Below, in pieces: positions 9,958 to 22,229 of a stretch of DNA of 64,000 nucleotides. The stretch lies in NCBI RefSeq assembly GCF_036884655.1, contig NC_088357.1:44851501-44915500 (forward strand). Direction: 5' to 3'. This stretch comes from Musa acuminata AAA Group. Taxonomy: Eukaryota; Streptophyta; Magnoliopsida; Zingiberales; Musaceae. A model generated the notes under the pieces. The model was not told where the DNA came from. It did not search any database and worked only from the letters and a program-made list of their open reading frames with translations. Each line of letters opens with the position of its first letter. Position 1 is the first letter of the stretch. Both the position numbers and the translations under genes were made by a program.

Positions 9958-10463
9958 GTGGTGTATGGGGACATCAAGCCTGGCAACACCATGCCGGACT
10001 CCAAATATTTGGGTTGGCTAGGCTCGCCGACCATGGTTTAGCCGGCACGATGGGTTACTTGGCCCCAGAATGCGTCACCACCGGCAAGGCGAGCAAGGAA
10101 TCCGACGTTTACAGCTTCGGAATCATTGCCTTAGAGATCGCGTGCAGTAGAAGGCCGGTGGAACCGGCGGAGCAGCCGAATAAGGTAAGACTAGTTGAGT
10201 GGGTGTGGGATCTCTTCGGAAGGAGGGCGATTCTGGAGGCAGCATACGAGAAGCTCCATGGCAACTTCGACGAAGAACCATGGGTGGCTCATGGTTGTAG
10301 GGCTGTGGTGTGCTCATCCGGATTGGAGTCTGCGGCCATCGATGAAGCAGGCAATCTTGAGACGCCTTTGCCACAGCTTCCTCCCAAGATGCCGGTGGCG
10401 ATGTACTGCATGCCTTCCGCAGACGAGATTCAATCTTTGGACACATCGTTAGAAGTGAAATGA
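9958..10463 (+). pseudogene. Lectin receptor kinase pseudogene, kinase C-lobe
   Basis: Starts with VVYGDIKPGN, a damaged catalytic loop: the HRD motif of the first locus (VVHRDVKPSN) has become YGD. The DFG segment is disrupted. Then come ARLADHG, LAGTMGYLAPE, SKESDVYSFGIIALEIACSRRPVEP and LVEWVWDLFGRRAILEAA. After NFDEEPW the frame shifts (a relic of the GLWCAHPD motif is read out of frame). The tail LPQLPPKMPVAMYCMP is again in frame and ends at TGA 10461-10463. Loss of the catalytic base and frame shifts make it inactive. It is the 3' end of the locus that starts at 1879. Confidence 0.8.
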
Positions 10464-11111
10464 GTTGTTTGCTTTCTACATATGATCAAAGATTTGACGT
10501 CTAGATTTTGTTTTCACACTTTGTGGATTTATAATTTATTATCGATTCGCTTAATAATGCTTAATAAATATCTATATGCTTAATATATGCATACAATATC
10601 TATATTTTACATAAGTGATTCAAATTTATTAAGTTAATATATTAATTGTTTCAAATGATGTTAGAGTAAATGCTAGCCTTGATAGTTACTGAATCTAAGA
10701 GTAGCATTAGAAACATAAATTTCAAAATCTTCATGCATAAGTCAATAGAACTTTCCAACCCTGTTTTCTTAGGGACATCTCTCAGTCAAGATTGGTTCTT
10801 GAATTCTTCTATGAAGTTTCCAGGAACTGCACTCTGATGCTTCTATGAATCTTCTTCTTGATGACTTTTCGATTTTGTTTTGAGTTACATCAATACACAT
10901 GATGTATTTCAATCTAGTTTATTATGTATTTCAAACTGCAGCCTTCTTCTTTGATGCAAGATGGTTGAATGACAGAGACACACCAACCCCCCTGAAAGTT
11001 ACTTATTGAATCATAATTCTAATCTTATGTTCAAAGGTATAAATCATACATTAGATTCACTCATTCAGAACTCACAATAAAGATCATAGTATATGAAGCT
11101 CAATCAGCTTT
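10464..11111. other. Spacer before third lectin locus
   Basis: AT-rich intergenic DNA; no gene or RNA recognised. Confidence 0.55.
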
Positions 11112-11189
11112 ATACAATAATGCATGTTACTTCACAAGTCAAGTAATCTGCAGTTGACTTGACTTGTGAAGTAACATGCATTATTGTAT
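11112..11189. repeat. Perfect 32-bp inverted repeat (foldback)
   Basis: Arms 11112-11143 and 11158-11189 are exact reverse complements with a 14-base loop that contains CTGCAG. It ends 99 bases upstream of the lectin ATG at 11289. It could be a small foldback element, or a hairpin in the promoter or leader of that gene. Confidence 0.9.
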
Positions 11190-11288
11190 GCTAAGCCTCT
11201 GGCGATTTTTCTCTCTGGTCATCTGTCTACTTATGCTAAGCCTTGCACTGCAGAAGCATTTGCAGTGTTCATCTGTGACCGACCAGCC

Positions 11289-12163
11289 ATGGCGCAGCAC
11301 AAGTGGAGCTTATTCTCTGTTGTCATCCACCTTTCATTTGCAGTGATGGTGATTCCTCTGGTGAGCTCGCTCTCCTTCAACTTCACTAGTTTCAGAGAGG
11401 ACGACCAGTCATTCCATATAGAGGACGATGCATCCTTCAATGGCACGGTGATCGATCTTACGCGGTACCCCATGCAATATGCCACCGGCAGAGTGGTGTA
11501 CAACGAGCCGCTCCTCCTGTGGGATGCCGACACAAGAAATCTGACTGATTTCACCACGAATTTCTCCTTCATCATCGATTCCGTCAACGAGTCGTCGTAC
11601 GCCGACGGCCTGGCTTTCTTCCTGTCGCCTTACGGTTCCACCTTTCCTACCTACTCGAGGGGAGGCTTCCTCGGCCTCTTCAGCAACAGGTCCCTCGACA
11701 ATACGACCGTCAAGACGGTGGCGGTGGAGTTCGATACCTTCTCTAACGAATGGGATCCGAAGGGAAATCATCTTGGAATCGATGTCAACTCGATCATATC
11801 AAACAAGACGGTGCCGTGGAACAGCCGTGTCAGGGATGGCAGACGGGCAAATGCATGGGTGAACTACGACGCCACCACCTTCAATTTGAGTGCCTTCGTA
11901 ACCTACGGTGCAGATCGGCTCTCCAATGGCAGTACCAGCCTATCCCTCACCGTTGATCTGCGAGATTTCCTGCCGGAGAGGGTAGCAGTTGGCTTCTCGG
12001 CCACCACCGGCAGCTTGACTGAGACGCACACCCTCCTCTCTTGGTCTTTCATCTCAAACTTGCGAACCCCCTGAACAGAGGTAACAAGAAGCTGGTTGGA
12101 ATTGCTGTCGCTGCTGTTGTCGGAGTAGTTGTCGTGCTTGGTGGCTTACTCGACTGCTGGTGA
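11289..12163 (+). pseudogene. Lectin receptor kinase copy reduced to lectin domain
   Basis: The ATG at 11289 begins a signal peptide (VVIHLSFAVMVIPLVSS) followed by a full-length legume-lectin domain: LSFNFTSF, FFLSPYGSTFPTY, TVAVEFDTFSN, HLGIDVNSI and VAVGFSATTGSLTETHTLLSW. The sugar/metal-binding region (EFDTFSNEWD, with Asp and Asn) looks preserved, and several N-glycosylation sequons are present. The frame closes at 12072-12074 (TGA, after NLRTP). A shift at the run of C residues would continue into a hydrophobic segment, LVGIAVAAVVGVVVVLGGLL, ending at 12161-12163. No kinase follows. An open frame at least 30 codons longer exists upstream, but MAQHKW fits a signal peptide best. It may still make a secreted lectin of about 261 residues, so pseudogene status is uncertain. 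Alternatively it is a truncated gene with a new role. Confidence 0.75.
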
Positions 12164-12570
12164 AGTTGTGCTTTATAAGATCACATCTTGTCAGTGAGCA
12201 AGATATGTAGATCTATACTTAGACATGTAAGGAAAACTTAGATCTTTATATCTTGATATCTTTGCTTAGAAGATAACATTCCAAGAAATAGCTGCGACTT
12301 ACGTACATCGAGGTAGGAAGTCAAGCCTTAATCTTATCAATGGCATACGAGAAAGAGGAAGATAAAAAGTTATATGAATTCAACTGCAAGTATTTTAACC
12401 TGTTTAAAGAAAAGCGAGCGGTAGAGTACAAAATACAACTCATTTTTGATATACTGCTATCGAATCTCAACATGAACTGGAACTCAGCTTTGTTCTAGAA
12501 CAAACAAGTGTAATGACAAGTAGCTTAGTTAGTCGAGAATGGTGTAATCGAACTAAGTTGTTCCCCTTAT

Positions 12571-13290
12571 GATCATAGTGATGATGGTACCTAAGAAGGA
12601 TAGATGATAGGCATATGCATTTACTACTATGCCGTGAACAATAATATCATAGTAAATTAGTATACCTTCTCATGGATAGATGACCTATTAAACCAGCTCT
12701 AATATGCTGCCATCATCACCAAACTAACCTTAAGTCTAAATCCCATAAGAAACACATGAAAGACAATATTCAAGATATGTCAAGGGTTATTCAAGTGATT
12801 AGTCATGTCATTCGGACCTTGCGATGCTCATGCCGCATTCATGTGATTGATGAATGATGTACTAAGTTCACACATCAGTAACTTTATCATCGTCTTCGAT
12901 GATATTCTCATCTATAGTTCATCGAGAGAAGAACATATTAAACACATGTATAAGATATTCAATCTTTTAAAAAAAAAAAAATTACGGTTCAACCAGAAGA
13001 AGTGCGAGTTCAGGAAACAACACCCTATTTAACTTGGCTTTGTCATAAGTGAGAGAAAAATCTAGATTGATAGAGATAATGTCAAAGGTAATCTGAGAGT
13101 GGCCAAGGCCAAGAATAATCACTAGAGAAGAAATTGCATGATTATTTTTTCGATATGTTTGGACACACTTCAGGCTTTAAGCTCAATCATGTTCGATAGA
13201 GATGGACGATTCTTAAGTAAATTTTAGAGAATTCTTGGTGCCATTATGGATACTCAATTGAAGAAAAACAATATGTTTCACGTTCATTTA
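12571..13290 (+). mobile_element. Decayed Ty3/Gypsy pol fragment
   Basis: Stops and frame shifts are frequent, but reverse transcriptase order is visible: VPKKD, MDDLL.QL, VMSFGPCDAHAAFM, LMNDVL, FIIVFDDILIYSS and EEHIKHM..IF. The catalytic YxDD motif reads FDDIL. After a short gap comes integrase-like MFDRDGRFLSKF and a following H.H stretch. This is an old chromovirus- or Tat-like copy with most of RNase H deleted. Confidence 0.75.
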
Positions 13291-13939
13291 CATACCATCG
13301 TTTAGGATATAGCCTCCACATCGAACGATATGGTTAGAAAGTCTCTCGTATTGACTCACATTCGATCAAGCAATGGACAACTCTATGACTCACATTCAAG
13401 TTATATTCTAACTCAAATAGCCTGAACCCAAACTGAAAGCTTAAGTTCACCAAACTCAAAGTCTCAACTTAGGTTAGTATAAGTTGGATTTCGATTGAGA
13501 GTCTAATTTTAATTAAGACTCTTCCCCTCCAAATCTTTAAAAGGGAGGTATGACAGCCCTAAACACAATAACACATAGAGTTGACTACAATTCAAAGAGA
13601 GAGTACCTGACCCTAAAGAGAAAAGGAAAGAAGGAGAGAGGTGATAGTAGGTTATAACATTAAGAAGTACAAGCTATCACATAGGATTTGGCGATATTCC
13701 TTTTCTTCAAAAAGCAATCTAGATTTTTTCTCTATCAATCCTCCTAGAAAGCGTAAATCCACTTCGAAGACGGATCGATATCACCAAATCCTTTCCCCAT
13801 ATGGATCATTTGATAAATTCTTTATTTTAAGCATATTCCTCATTATATTCAAGATTTTTCGTTCTTTCATTCTACCACATCATTATGTTGGGATAAATAA
13901 GGTATAGTTAGATGATTGACTCATCACAAAAAAAATTTA
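13291..13939. other. AT-rich stretch between Gypsy and Copia remnants
   Basis: No coding homology recognised. It could include the outer parts of the adjoining retroelements, but I see no LTR pair. Confidence 0.4.
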
Positions 13940-14450
13940 AATGCTTTACAATTGAATTCACTATCCTATTGATATAGTAGTTATCTTTAATAACTACTTG
14001 CTGAATTTATGAAAGACTTTTAATTTGTCTTTCAAAATATATACCAAGTTTTCTTGTATAATCATCAAGTGAGGAAATAACGATGCTTGTAAAAAACATT
14101 GTTGGAGTAATCTGACCATGAATATTAGTGTGAACTAACTAAAGTGGCTTCAGTGATCCAAAATTTGGCTCATGAGAAAGCTTTTTCTTGGTTAGTTGGT
14201 AAGTAGATACTTCCCATACTTGGTTTCATGAGAAATATAAGAGACATCATATACCATCTTTTTTGCTCATAGCATATTGAAATCATCAAAGTTTTCCATA
14301 TGTCTCTAAAGATATCATTGTATCATTCTTGATACTTAGAATGAACAATCTATTCTTTGGGATCTCCACTAGGGTAATTAAGCAATTAGTATTGGTTCTT
14401 AAAAATGATTTATTATTTTTCATATAAATGCCATAGGCATTTTCTAAAAT
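13940..14450 (-). mobile_element. Decayed Ty1/Copia gag-pre-integrase/integrase fragment
   Basis: On the minus strand, broken frames give NAYGIYMKNNK, EIPKNRLFILSIKND, a damaged zinc-binding region, LVHTNIHGQITP and SLDDYTRKLGIYFERQ. The last two match the usual LVHTDICGP and FIDDYSRKxWVYFL of Copia integrase, including the first catalytic Asp context. The rest of pol is not recognised nearby. Confidence 0.65.
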
Positions 14451-14934
14451 TGACCAAGACTAATAAAATTATTCATGCAAAGTAAACAATTAAAAGAAAT
14501 CAATAATTTCTATCTTTGAAGTTGATATCGTCAATTTTGATTTACAATCCAAATAGGCAAAATTGACTTATCTTCTTGACCTCGTTGTATTATCGAGAAT
14601 AGTTTCATCTATTGAGAGGCGAATTTCACTTGAGGATAAAAAATCTACATCTCATTTTAGTTCATTATTGGAAAAGACTATGCTAAGGGTGTATCGAGTG
14701 AGACCCTTCGGATAATTAATTTTATTTCAAAATAAAATATCTAAACTTAATGTTAAATTTGAGGTCTTAACCATTGTTATCCATGACAATAGATAGTTAA
14801 AGCGGACACACTATGTATATGAGATGTCTTCATCTGGTAAGACTGATAAGACTTATTGGGAACTTCAAATAATTTATTATCCTAAGAAATGCATTACATG
14901 CGGACATAAGCTACATTGGGCATAACAAAATTTT
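14451..14934. other. AT-rich, nothing recognised
   Basis: May include further Copia sequence upstream of the fragment on the minus strand, but homology is too weak to call. Confidence 0.35.
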
Positions 14935-15500
14935 CTTTATTTTAGGCAAATACATCATGTATAAAGAAGATACTCTAATTTATGTTGAATATATATTTTT
15001 GTCTTGGGAGAATGTATTATGTACTAGTGTTAGTTTTGTTGGGTGCTTCAAGTGCTTTGTCATGGGTGATTACAACAATGGAAATAAAGACTCTTTGGAC
15101 AATATTAGGTACTTTAGATATTTTTGACTAAACAAAAACGGAGGATATTTTGAGATATGTCGATTATTTCAAATGTTCTTTTGTCTTAGATGGAAGCATT
15201 ATACACAATCGACACACTTTAGATTATATTGAGTACTTAAGATGTTTTTTTTGTCTAGAACAGACATATCATATACAAAAGGAACAATTTGAGTTATGGT
15301 AAATTCTTTAGATGCTTTTTTGTATCTAGAGAATGTATCATGTCCATGTGTAAGAAGAATACTTTGATTGTAATAAGTACTTCAAATATTTTTTTGGTTC
15401 TAAGCGAATAGCAAGAGGAACACTTTGAGTTTGTAAGGTGCTTCGGATGTTATTTTTTCTTAGGATATATCATGCATAAAAGGGACATAGTATCGGTCTT
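14935..15500. repeat. Highly diverged tandem repeats of about 70 bp
   Basis: A motif like GAATGTATCATGTA followed by AAGGAACACTTTGAG and then AGGTACTTTAGATGTTTTT recurs near 14945, 15010, 15191, 15262, 15330, 15403 and 15463. Spacing is about 60-72 bases or multiples. Copies are only loosely similar, which suggests age. Confidence 0.55.
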
Positions 15501-17908
15501 ATTGTGCTTTAGGTGTAAAGCTACTTTTTTATTTGTATAATCGACTTTAACAATTTAAGTGATTGGCTAAAACAATGATAAAGAGCTTCGTAATAGAGAG
15601 ATTTGGGTTCATCTTAAGGGAGATATTATCTTAAGTTAATAACATGCATTAGGCACACATGTATCTTTGGCCTAGAGTGGGCCATAGATCAAACATTAGG
15701 TTCAAGTGTGACTTGGGCATGGTTAGTCCGACCTAGGCTCTTGTTCGATGATTTTGCTTGAACTAGGGTTGATTGGAGTCGGTTGCCAAATATATATATT
15801 TTTTTTTTGATCAACTTATACCGGCCAATTTGAGATTTGGCTCCCTCTTTTTTATATGTTAGTTGAGGTTAGGCATTTCTGCTCAACTTTTTTTTGCATG
15901 AGAAGAGAATGGAGATATTTGAGATTTTTCAACTAATAAAGAGATCTTCAACATAAGAAATCTTTGAAGAAGTCCTGCATATTATGATGAGTTAGGTGTT
16001 TCCTCCTTATCTTCTTAGCACTAGTATGAGAAGAAATTTCTAGAAGTGGTTAATTAATGCTTTTGCTTCTCCTAAGATTCCCATGTGAGAACCTTGAGAT
16101 ACAGTTGATCCAAGGGTTCATCCTCTCTTTATCTAACTATAAGGAGTATTACAATATTTTATTTTAGTGATAGTTGTAGAATGTGATTGAGGTGGGAGGG
16201 AGATTAAAATATCACTTTTTTTATATTTTCATGTAAAGTAGTTGGAAAAGCAGGGTGAGAGTAATAGTTATAGGGACCATTTATTTTGAAATATGAAAAC
16301 ATATTGATTTTGAAGATCCATTTGTTAGAATGGTTTTTTGAGAAAATCTCATATCTTATTACATTGAGATGCTTGTCAAATTTTAGTTGCTCATTTAATG
16401 TAAGACTTATATATTTAATCGAGTGAGTCTCCAATTAAGGTAAGGATAATTGAAGAGATTGTGACACTTTAGAAAGTAGCCATAATATGATTAGATTAGA
16501 GTTTTCTAGGGCGGCTCCATTTGAGATGTCCTGTCAATTTCATATTATGATGAGTTATTGATATTTGTGTTATCACGAGCTATATCAATTACCGGATAAG
16601 AGGAATGATGGATCATTGGGTGAGGCTAAAGAAGGCTTTTAGTATAAATATTGATTTGAATTGGATTTTCTATTAGGAAAAGAAAATTTTTATGAGTTCT
16701 TTTAGGATATTTTCTAATTGGTCATCACCTCAACATACAAAATTGATTTAACCTAGTCTCTTTTTCAAGAATCTAAGTTCCAACTAGGAAAAAGAATTCT
16801 TAGTGAGGTAGATCTAAGATCAACCCATATACTCCTTTATGTTGTGATAGATTATTGTAGCGAAGTTTGGGATTCACCGATAAATTCTTATGGGTTCTTT
16901 TAGGTTTGGTTTTCATATCATATTTTCTAATACCAATCTAAAATGATAAATTTTAATCATAAATTCAACATACAAAATTGATTTAATCTATTCTCCTTTT
17001 CAAATATTATTAAATCTATAAGAGACAAAAGAAATTATTTAATTAGAAAAGAATTCCACTCTAAAATAAAAAAAAGGACCATTAGGAGTTTGAGGATTTA
17101 GATTATATCTCGATGTGTAGAAGACCCCTTCAATGGTTAATTTAGTTTTGATTTGTTACAAGTGAAAAAAGTACCATTAGGAGTTTGAGGATTTAGATTT
17201 ACTTAAGTTTGATAGAAACTTTCCTAAAAAAGATTATATGAAATGATATTGGTTTTGTAACTATTATTGACCACAAAATATGTAAGGCCTTAGATGTGAT
17301 GCTGATATAGCATGTTCAATTGGCTCGTTGTCATATCCGAACTAATTGGGTAGCATATATCCGTCCCAATCCAATTGATCGAAAATAATGTACATATGAA
17401 AGATGAATTAAGATGTTAGTGAGACTTTTAGTCTTCAAAATAGTCTCGATTCATCTAACTCAATAGACTTATTTTTATCCCATATGATTACTTTTTATGC
17501 CCTTTATTTATCATATCTCATGTATCATCGACTAAACTAATTTTTCTTGATATATTCTATTTTTTTATAGTTCTTCTCGACACAACCAACTTGAAGTTGG
17601 AAGAGAAAGAGAGAAGGAGAATTATGGAGCTTCACGAAAGAAATTAAAGAACCTATAATTTTCTTATAAATATTATTTTTGACAAAGACAAGTTCTCACC
17701 CAATATAATTTTACTCATTTAATATCTATTAGTAGGAATCAAGAGTTCATAAAAGGTCACACTAAATGTCATACATACATACATTCGACAATGGTTCAAT
17801 ATATCTATACAACATTTTAGTTTTTATATATATCTTTATGGTAAATTTTCATATAAAAGGAATTAAATTTAGTGTATTGTTTGAGGGTCCATTTCCTTAC
17901 ATAATTCA
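15501..17908. other. AT-rich intergenic DNA with short direct repeats
   Basis: No gene seen. A 24-base phrase (ACCATTAGGAGTTTGAGG...) is repeated at about 17088 and 17172. A phrase with CAACATACAAAATTGATTTAA occurs near 16731 and 16967, each preceded by TTCTTTTAGG. These look like parts of decayed repeats, with no element ends visible. Confidence 0.5.
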
Positions 17909-17985
<77 letters not shown>

Positions 17986-18010
17986 TATTATTATTATTAT
18001 TATTATTATT
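17909..18010. repeat. (ATT)n microsatellite in the CDT1 left-copy leader
   Basis: About 34 ATT triplets with one interruption near 17980, ending 40 bases before the CDT1 ATG at 18051. In the upstream-extended frame it reads as a leucine run, which is an artefact. Confidence 0.95.
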
Positions 18011-18050
18011 TAACTGTCCCCCCTCCGCTTCCTTCCTCTCCCACACCGGT

Positions 18051-21000
18051 ATGGATTCCGAAGCTGCACCCAAGCTTCCCGTTCCCTCCAAGAAGAGGCC
18101 GACGTCCTCTCCCACCCCGCCCCAGCAACCGTCGGACAAGCCCGCGGAGCTCGCAGACCTCATCCGCACGCCCAAGAGGCTGGAGGAGCACCCGCCGCGG
18201 GCCACCAACCGGGGCTTCGCCTTGTCCGTGAAGGAGGTGAGCCAGGTCGCCCTCGGGCTTCAGAGTCCCACGGTCCGGTCTGATGTCGATCCCTTGCCGG
18301 CCGAGGAGCAGCTGGGACCTGTCTCGGGGCCTTGTTCTACTCCCAATTCTTCCGAAACTGAAACGCTTCTCAAGATTCCAGAAAAGTATGTTCTTGTTAT
18401 CGGTGATCCACCAAAAAGATAGCTTTTTGGGTTCCATTCTGTCTACATTTGCTTCTCTTCTGATCAGGTATGAGTTACTGTGTGAGTTCTTGGATATCAT
18501 GGAGAGCTCCATTCGTTTGCTTCGGCAGAAAGGGTTGATGTCCACATTCCCCAACATCTGCACCACTATTCAGAGTTTGATGGACAGGTGACAGTTTGAT
18601 CTACTTGATCTTCTTGATATGATACGAAGCGAGTTTGATGAGATTAGTTTCTGCGCTCAGGAGGTTCACTTACGTGCATTTGGCACGGTTGAAGTACATT
18701 ATGCCGGAAGCTATAATGATCAAGAAGGTGCTTTTGCATGATGTCGCTACTTGCTCTCTCAAGACAGAGCTGCAGGTGACACTGCGAGTCGATGCAGTAG
18801 CAAGGAACATGCAGGGAAAGAGTGAAAGTGGGCGTTCGATCTTGCCGGCAGTGTTCAGGGAAAGGCTTGTGGAGTTCTTCAAAAACCATCCTGAGGTACC
18901 GAAAAATCCGCCATAGTAGCCTTCTTATCTTATTGTTTAGGCAATCCTTGTGAGCACATAGACTTGCAGGTTGCTGCTCAGAAATCTTGCCCATTTGATG
19001 TTGTATGATTGTGCTCCAATGATTTCTTTTGCTTGGTAGATATCACAAGCCAATTTGGACTTAGTAAAAGATGTAATTTGTTCTGAATCTGATAAGTAAC
19101 TAAATCTCTACAATGTTTTTATCTTTTCTTATCTACACAACACTGTCTTAATTCACCTTCAATTATGGTGTACAATAATTCATAGATTGAGGATTGCTTT
19201 AGAGCCATATTGATTTCTAGAATTGTATGTCAGGGAGATGAGGTTCCAGTTGAGCGGCTGCCGCATCCATTTAATCTGACAGAGATCAGTGGATACCCGA
19301 GAGTGAAATCCTCGTCAAATGCTGCTGTCCAGCAACAATTTCTGGTGCCGTCTCACATGTCCCAATCTTTTAATATCCTTAATCCACATAAAACTCTGAT
19401 GTGATTTAGTGAGCTTGTCTTAAAGATGATGATCATTCTATTTTTTTTTGCTTCATCTGCCATAAAATGCACTCTGAAGTCACCCATATCAAATAAGTCA
19501 TTGCTCAGTTCTCCTGTATCAACAACCTTATCAAGCGTATATGGAGGTGGTGAGAAGGATGCTGCAGGGTTGTCCAGAACTGATTACTGTTCTCATGAGG
19601 AATCAAAAGTTCAGTTGGAAACTCCTTCAAAACTCATGTTCACTCCATTAACGTTAATGACTGACACGCCGGAAATTCCAGCGTCAAAGCGATGTCGGAC
19701 AACCCCTGCTTGTGATTCTACACCATCGAACAAGTCTGTGAGGCGATCGACCCGAACAAAGTTGTTTATGACTCCAGAAGAGAGTGCAGAAGCAGGGGAA
19801 AAGGAGAGTGGTGATAGAATTTTGTGTTCCAGTTATGACATTCTCAGTTTTCTACCAGAAACTCTCTTGCACTCTGTAAGTCTAAACACAACCTCTTTCT
19901 TTGGTTTATTAGCTTTAAATCATTTCGAGAAGTTTCTTGAAATGTTTTCTGTAACATAATTTCATGGTTGGATGCACTGTTAGATCTATCTTGCTCTCAT
20001 TGACACAGCTTCCTTTTTTTACTTTTTATTTTTGATGATTTTATGCATCATTCATTTAAATGACTTCATCTGTTCCTCTTCCTAAAATGTAGGCATTGTG
20101 TTATAAGATAATTACTTCATGCTTTTATTTCGATTGACATGCTGTCTTTGTTCTTTTTTGTCTATTTTAGAGGAGGTGAGAAGAACATCTCCCTTATTGA
20201 TCTCAAGAAAATTAAAATGAATGCACAAAACAAGGATTAACAAAATAGTAAATCCAGAGGAGTGTTTCTGATTTAGCTCGTGTTCGTCATGAATTTTATG
20301 TACTTTTTCCTTCAGCGGTTGAGGGAGATGTTTCAGGTCAAATTTATTTGAGATTATATGTTCCATGGTGCTTTCATTTTCTTAGCTATATGCCTTCTAC
20401 AACATTAACAGTTTTTAATGGCCATATTTACAACACCTTTGTCAAAGCAAGTCATGAATGTTGTATTTTTTCAGATCAAGGAGAAAGAGCAGAAGACAAT
20501 GCAGGAGAGGGAGCCTGGCTTTGCCATTGCTATTAGAAGGAAGAAGTTGATAGCTTCCTTGCCTACTATTTTTGACATGATCTTACTCATATTTCAGTCA
20601 TGGAATCGGTCCGTCATGACAAAGCAAGACTTAATTCATAAGTTAGTATCAAGTCACTGTAAAATAGTCGATCAAGGTATGCCAGCTGACATTAGGCTGG
20701 AAAATAATTGATGTTTCCATTGTGCAAAAATAATGCTTTTTTTAGAGCTAAAATTCTGGGACTTCGATTGGCAGATGAGGTGGAGGACCAGTTAAAACTA
20801 TTGTTAGAATTACTTCCAGATTGGATCTCCAAAAAGATTGCCTGCGATGGCGACATTCTCTGTTGGTAAGCTTCATGAGAAACAATTCTAATTTTGTGCT
20901 TGCAAGCTTGGCATCATACTTCATACTGTCATCACACTTTAGGTTTTAGACTTTTCAGGTTACCATAGCATTCATTATAGATTGGCTTAATAAGAATGGC

Positions 21001-21502
21001 AGGAGAAACTGATGTTTGAAGAAATTAACTAGTTTTTATCTAGGATTATATAACAAGCCAGCTTATGGCCTTTGTTACCTCATTTCGGATTGACATTTGC
21101 TTACCTCTATCTGTTTTTGTCCTCCCCTGACTAATAGTACATGGATGCATTTAGGTATCAAAAGGGAATAGATGACTGATATGTTCACAAATCAAAGTAC
21201 AAATTATGAAACTCCCCACTTAAAAAGTGCATTCAGATTATTCTATGCATGCATTTTTTTTCAGAACTGCTCTTGGCTTTCTAATGATGATTATTTCCTC
21301 AAAGAACCATCAAACCAATAGCTGAACTCATCATCTAAGATTATGTACTGTGAAATTGACTTTCTTGTTCTTTTCCTTGTTACTACCATTTGATACATAT
21401 TTATGACCAGATACTTGACTCATTACTAATAATGTGTTCTGCAGTGTAAGTAATGTATCAAACATAGACGAGATTCGGCAAAGGTTATCAGAAGCAGAGT
21501 AG
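18051..21502 (+). pseudogene. CDT1: CDT1 replication licensing factor, left tandem copy with premature stop
   Basis: Paralogue of 24068-27382 with the same seven-exon layout: 18051-18385, 18468-18587, 18661-18895, 19234-19875, 20475-20676, 20775-20865, 21445-21502. All splice sites are GT/AG and exons 2-7 match the right copy in length exactly. CDT1 loads the MCM helicase at origins. The geminin/MCM-binding domain (YELLCEFLDIMESSIRLL, RRFTYVHLARLKYIMPEA) and the C-terminal winged helix (IASLPTIFDMILLIFQSW) are well preserved. In exon 4 a local frame slip creates TGA at 19402-19404 (codon 287); the frame is restored about 60 bases later. About 30 residues around it differ from or are missing relative to the right copy. 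The product would keep the central domain but lose the winged helix, unless an extra intron skips the stop. Called a pseudogene, but recent decay or a truncated product is possible. Confidence 0.82.
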
Positions 21503-22229
21503 GAAAATACACCTGTAAACCGATACATCCTGTCCTTGAGGTCTACCAGGACTGCGTATCGGAGAAGCTGTGGTTTGTGCTATTTGATGATGCTGCTCAG
21601 CTCTAAACTGGTTCTTGGCTTAGTTGGAATTGTGTATGTCTCATTCTTTATATATACATTTACAAAGTGAGCTTTTGAGGAAGCTATTACAGTGAATCGA
21701 AGATGTATTGATTATTTAGATTTATTAATCTGTTAAACTAAAAAATGATATTATCCCAATCAATGAAGTAGTTGATTTGAAGAATCCTTCATCTGATCTC
21801 TGAATTCTGATTATGGATGAAAATCTGATAATTATTTTCTTTTGGATTATTTTTCGGTATCAGATTAATGGAAGTCTTGCATACTGGAGTATCTGATCAA
21901 CTAATTTGCTCGGCTGACATAAGCAAACTCATTGGCATATAACAATCCAATTTGTCACCTAACCAAAATTACTTTCTTGATTTAATCCCTACTGAATTCA
22001 TCATGCAAGCTCATCATAACAACATACTGGAGTGGACATTTGAACCTAAGATCATGCTAGGCAAAGAGAATAATAAAAACACCATTGATCCACAATAATA
22101 ATTGATGATGAAAGAGAAAGGAGAGATGCAAGAAACTATGATCAATCTTGATAAGACTAGATACATGAACCTGTAAGCCAACACCGAAAACACTGGATGT
22201 GGGATGGATCTAATATTAGAAATTCATGA
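21503..22229. other. Spacer after CDT1 left copy
   Basis: 3' flank of CDT1. From about 21880 it matches the right unit near 28360-28520, for example CATATAACAATCCAATTTGTCA in both. No separate gene. Confidence 0.6.

Noticed and set aside
17766..18050. N-terminal extension of CDT1 with a leucine run
   Set aside because: It is the (ATT)n microsatellite and upstream AT-rich DNA read in frame. The paralogue starts at the equivalent MDSEA.
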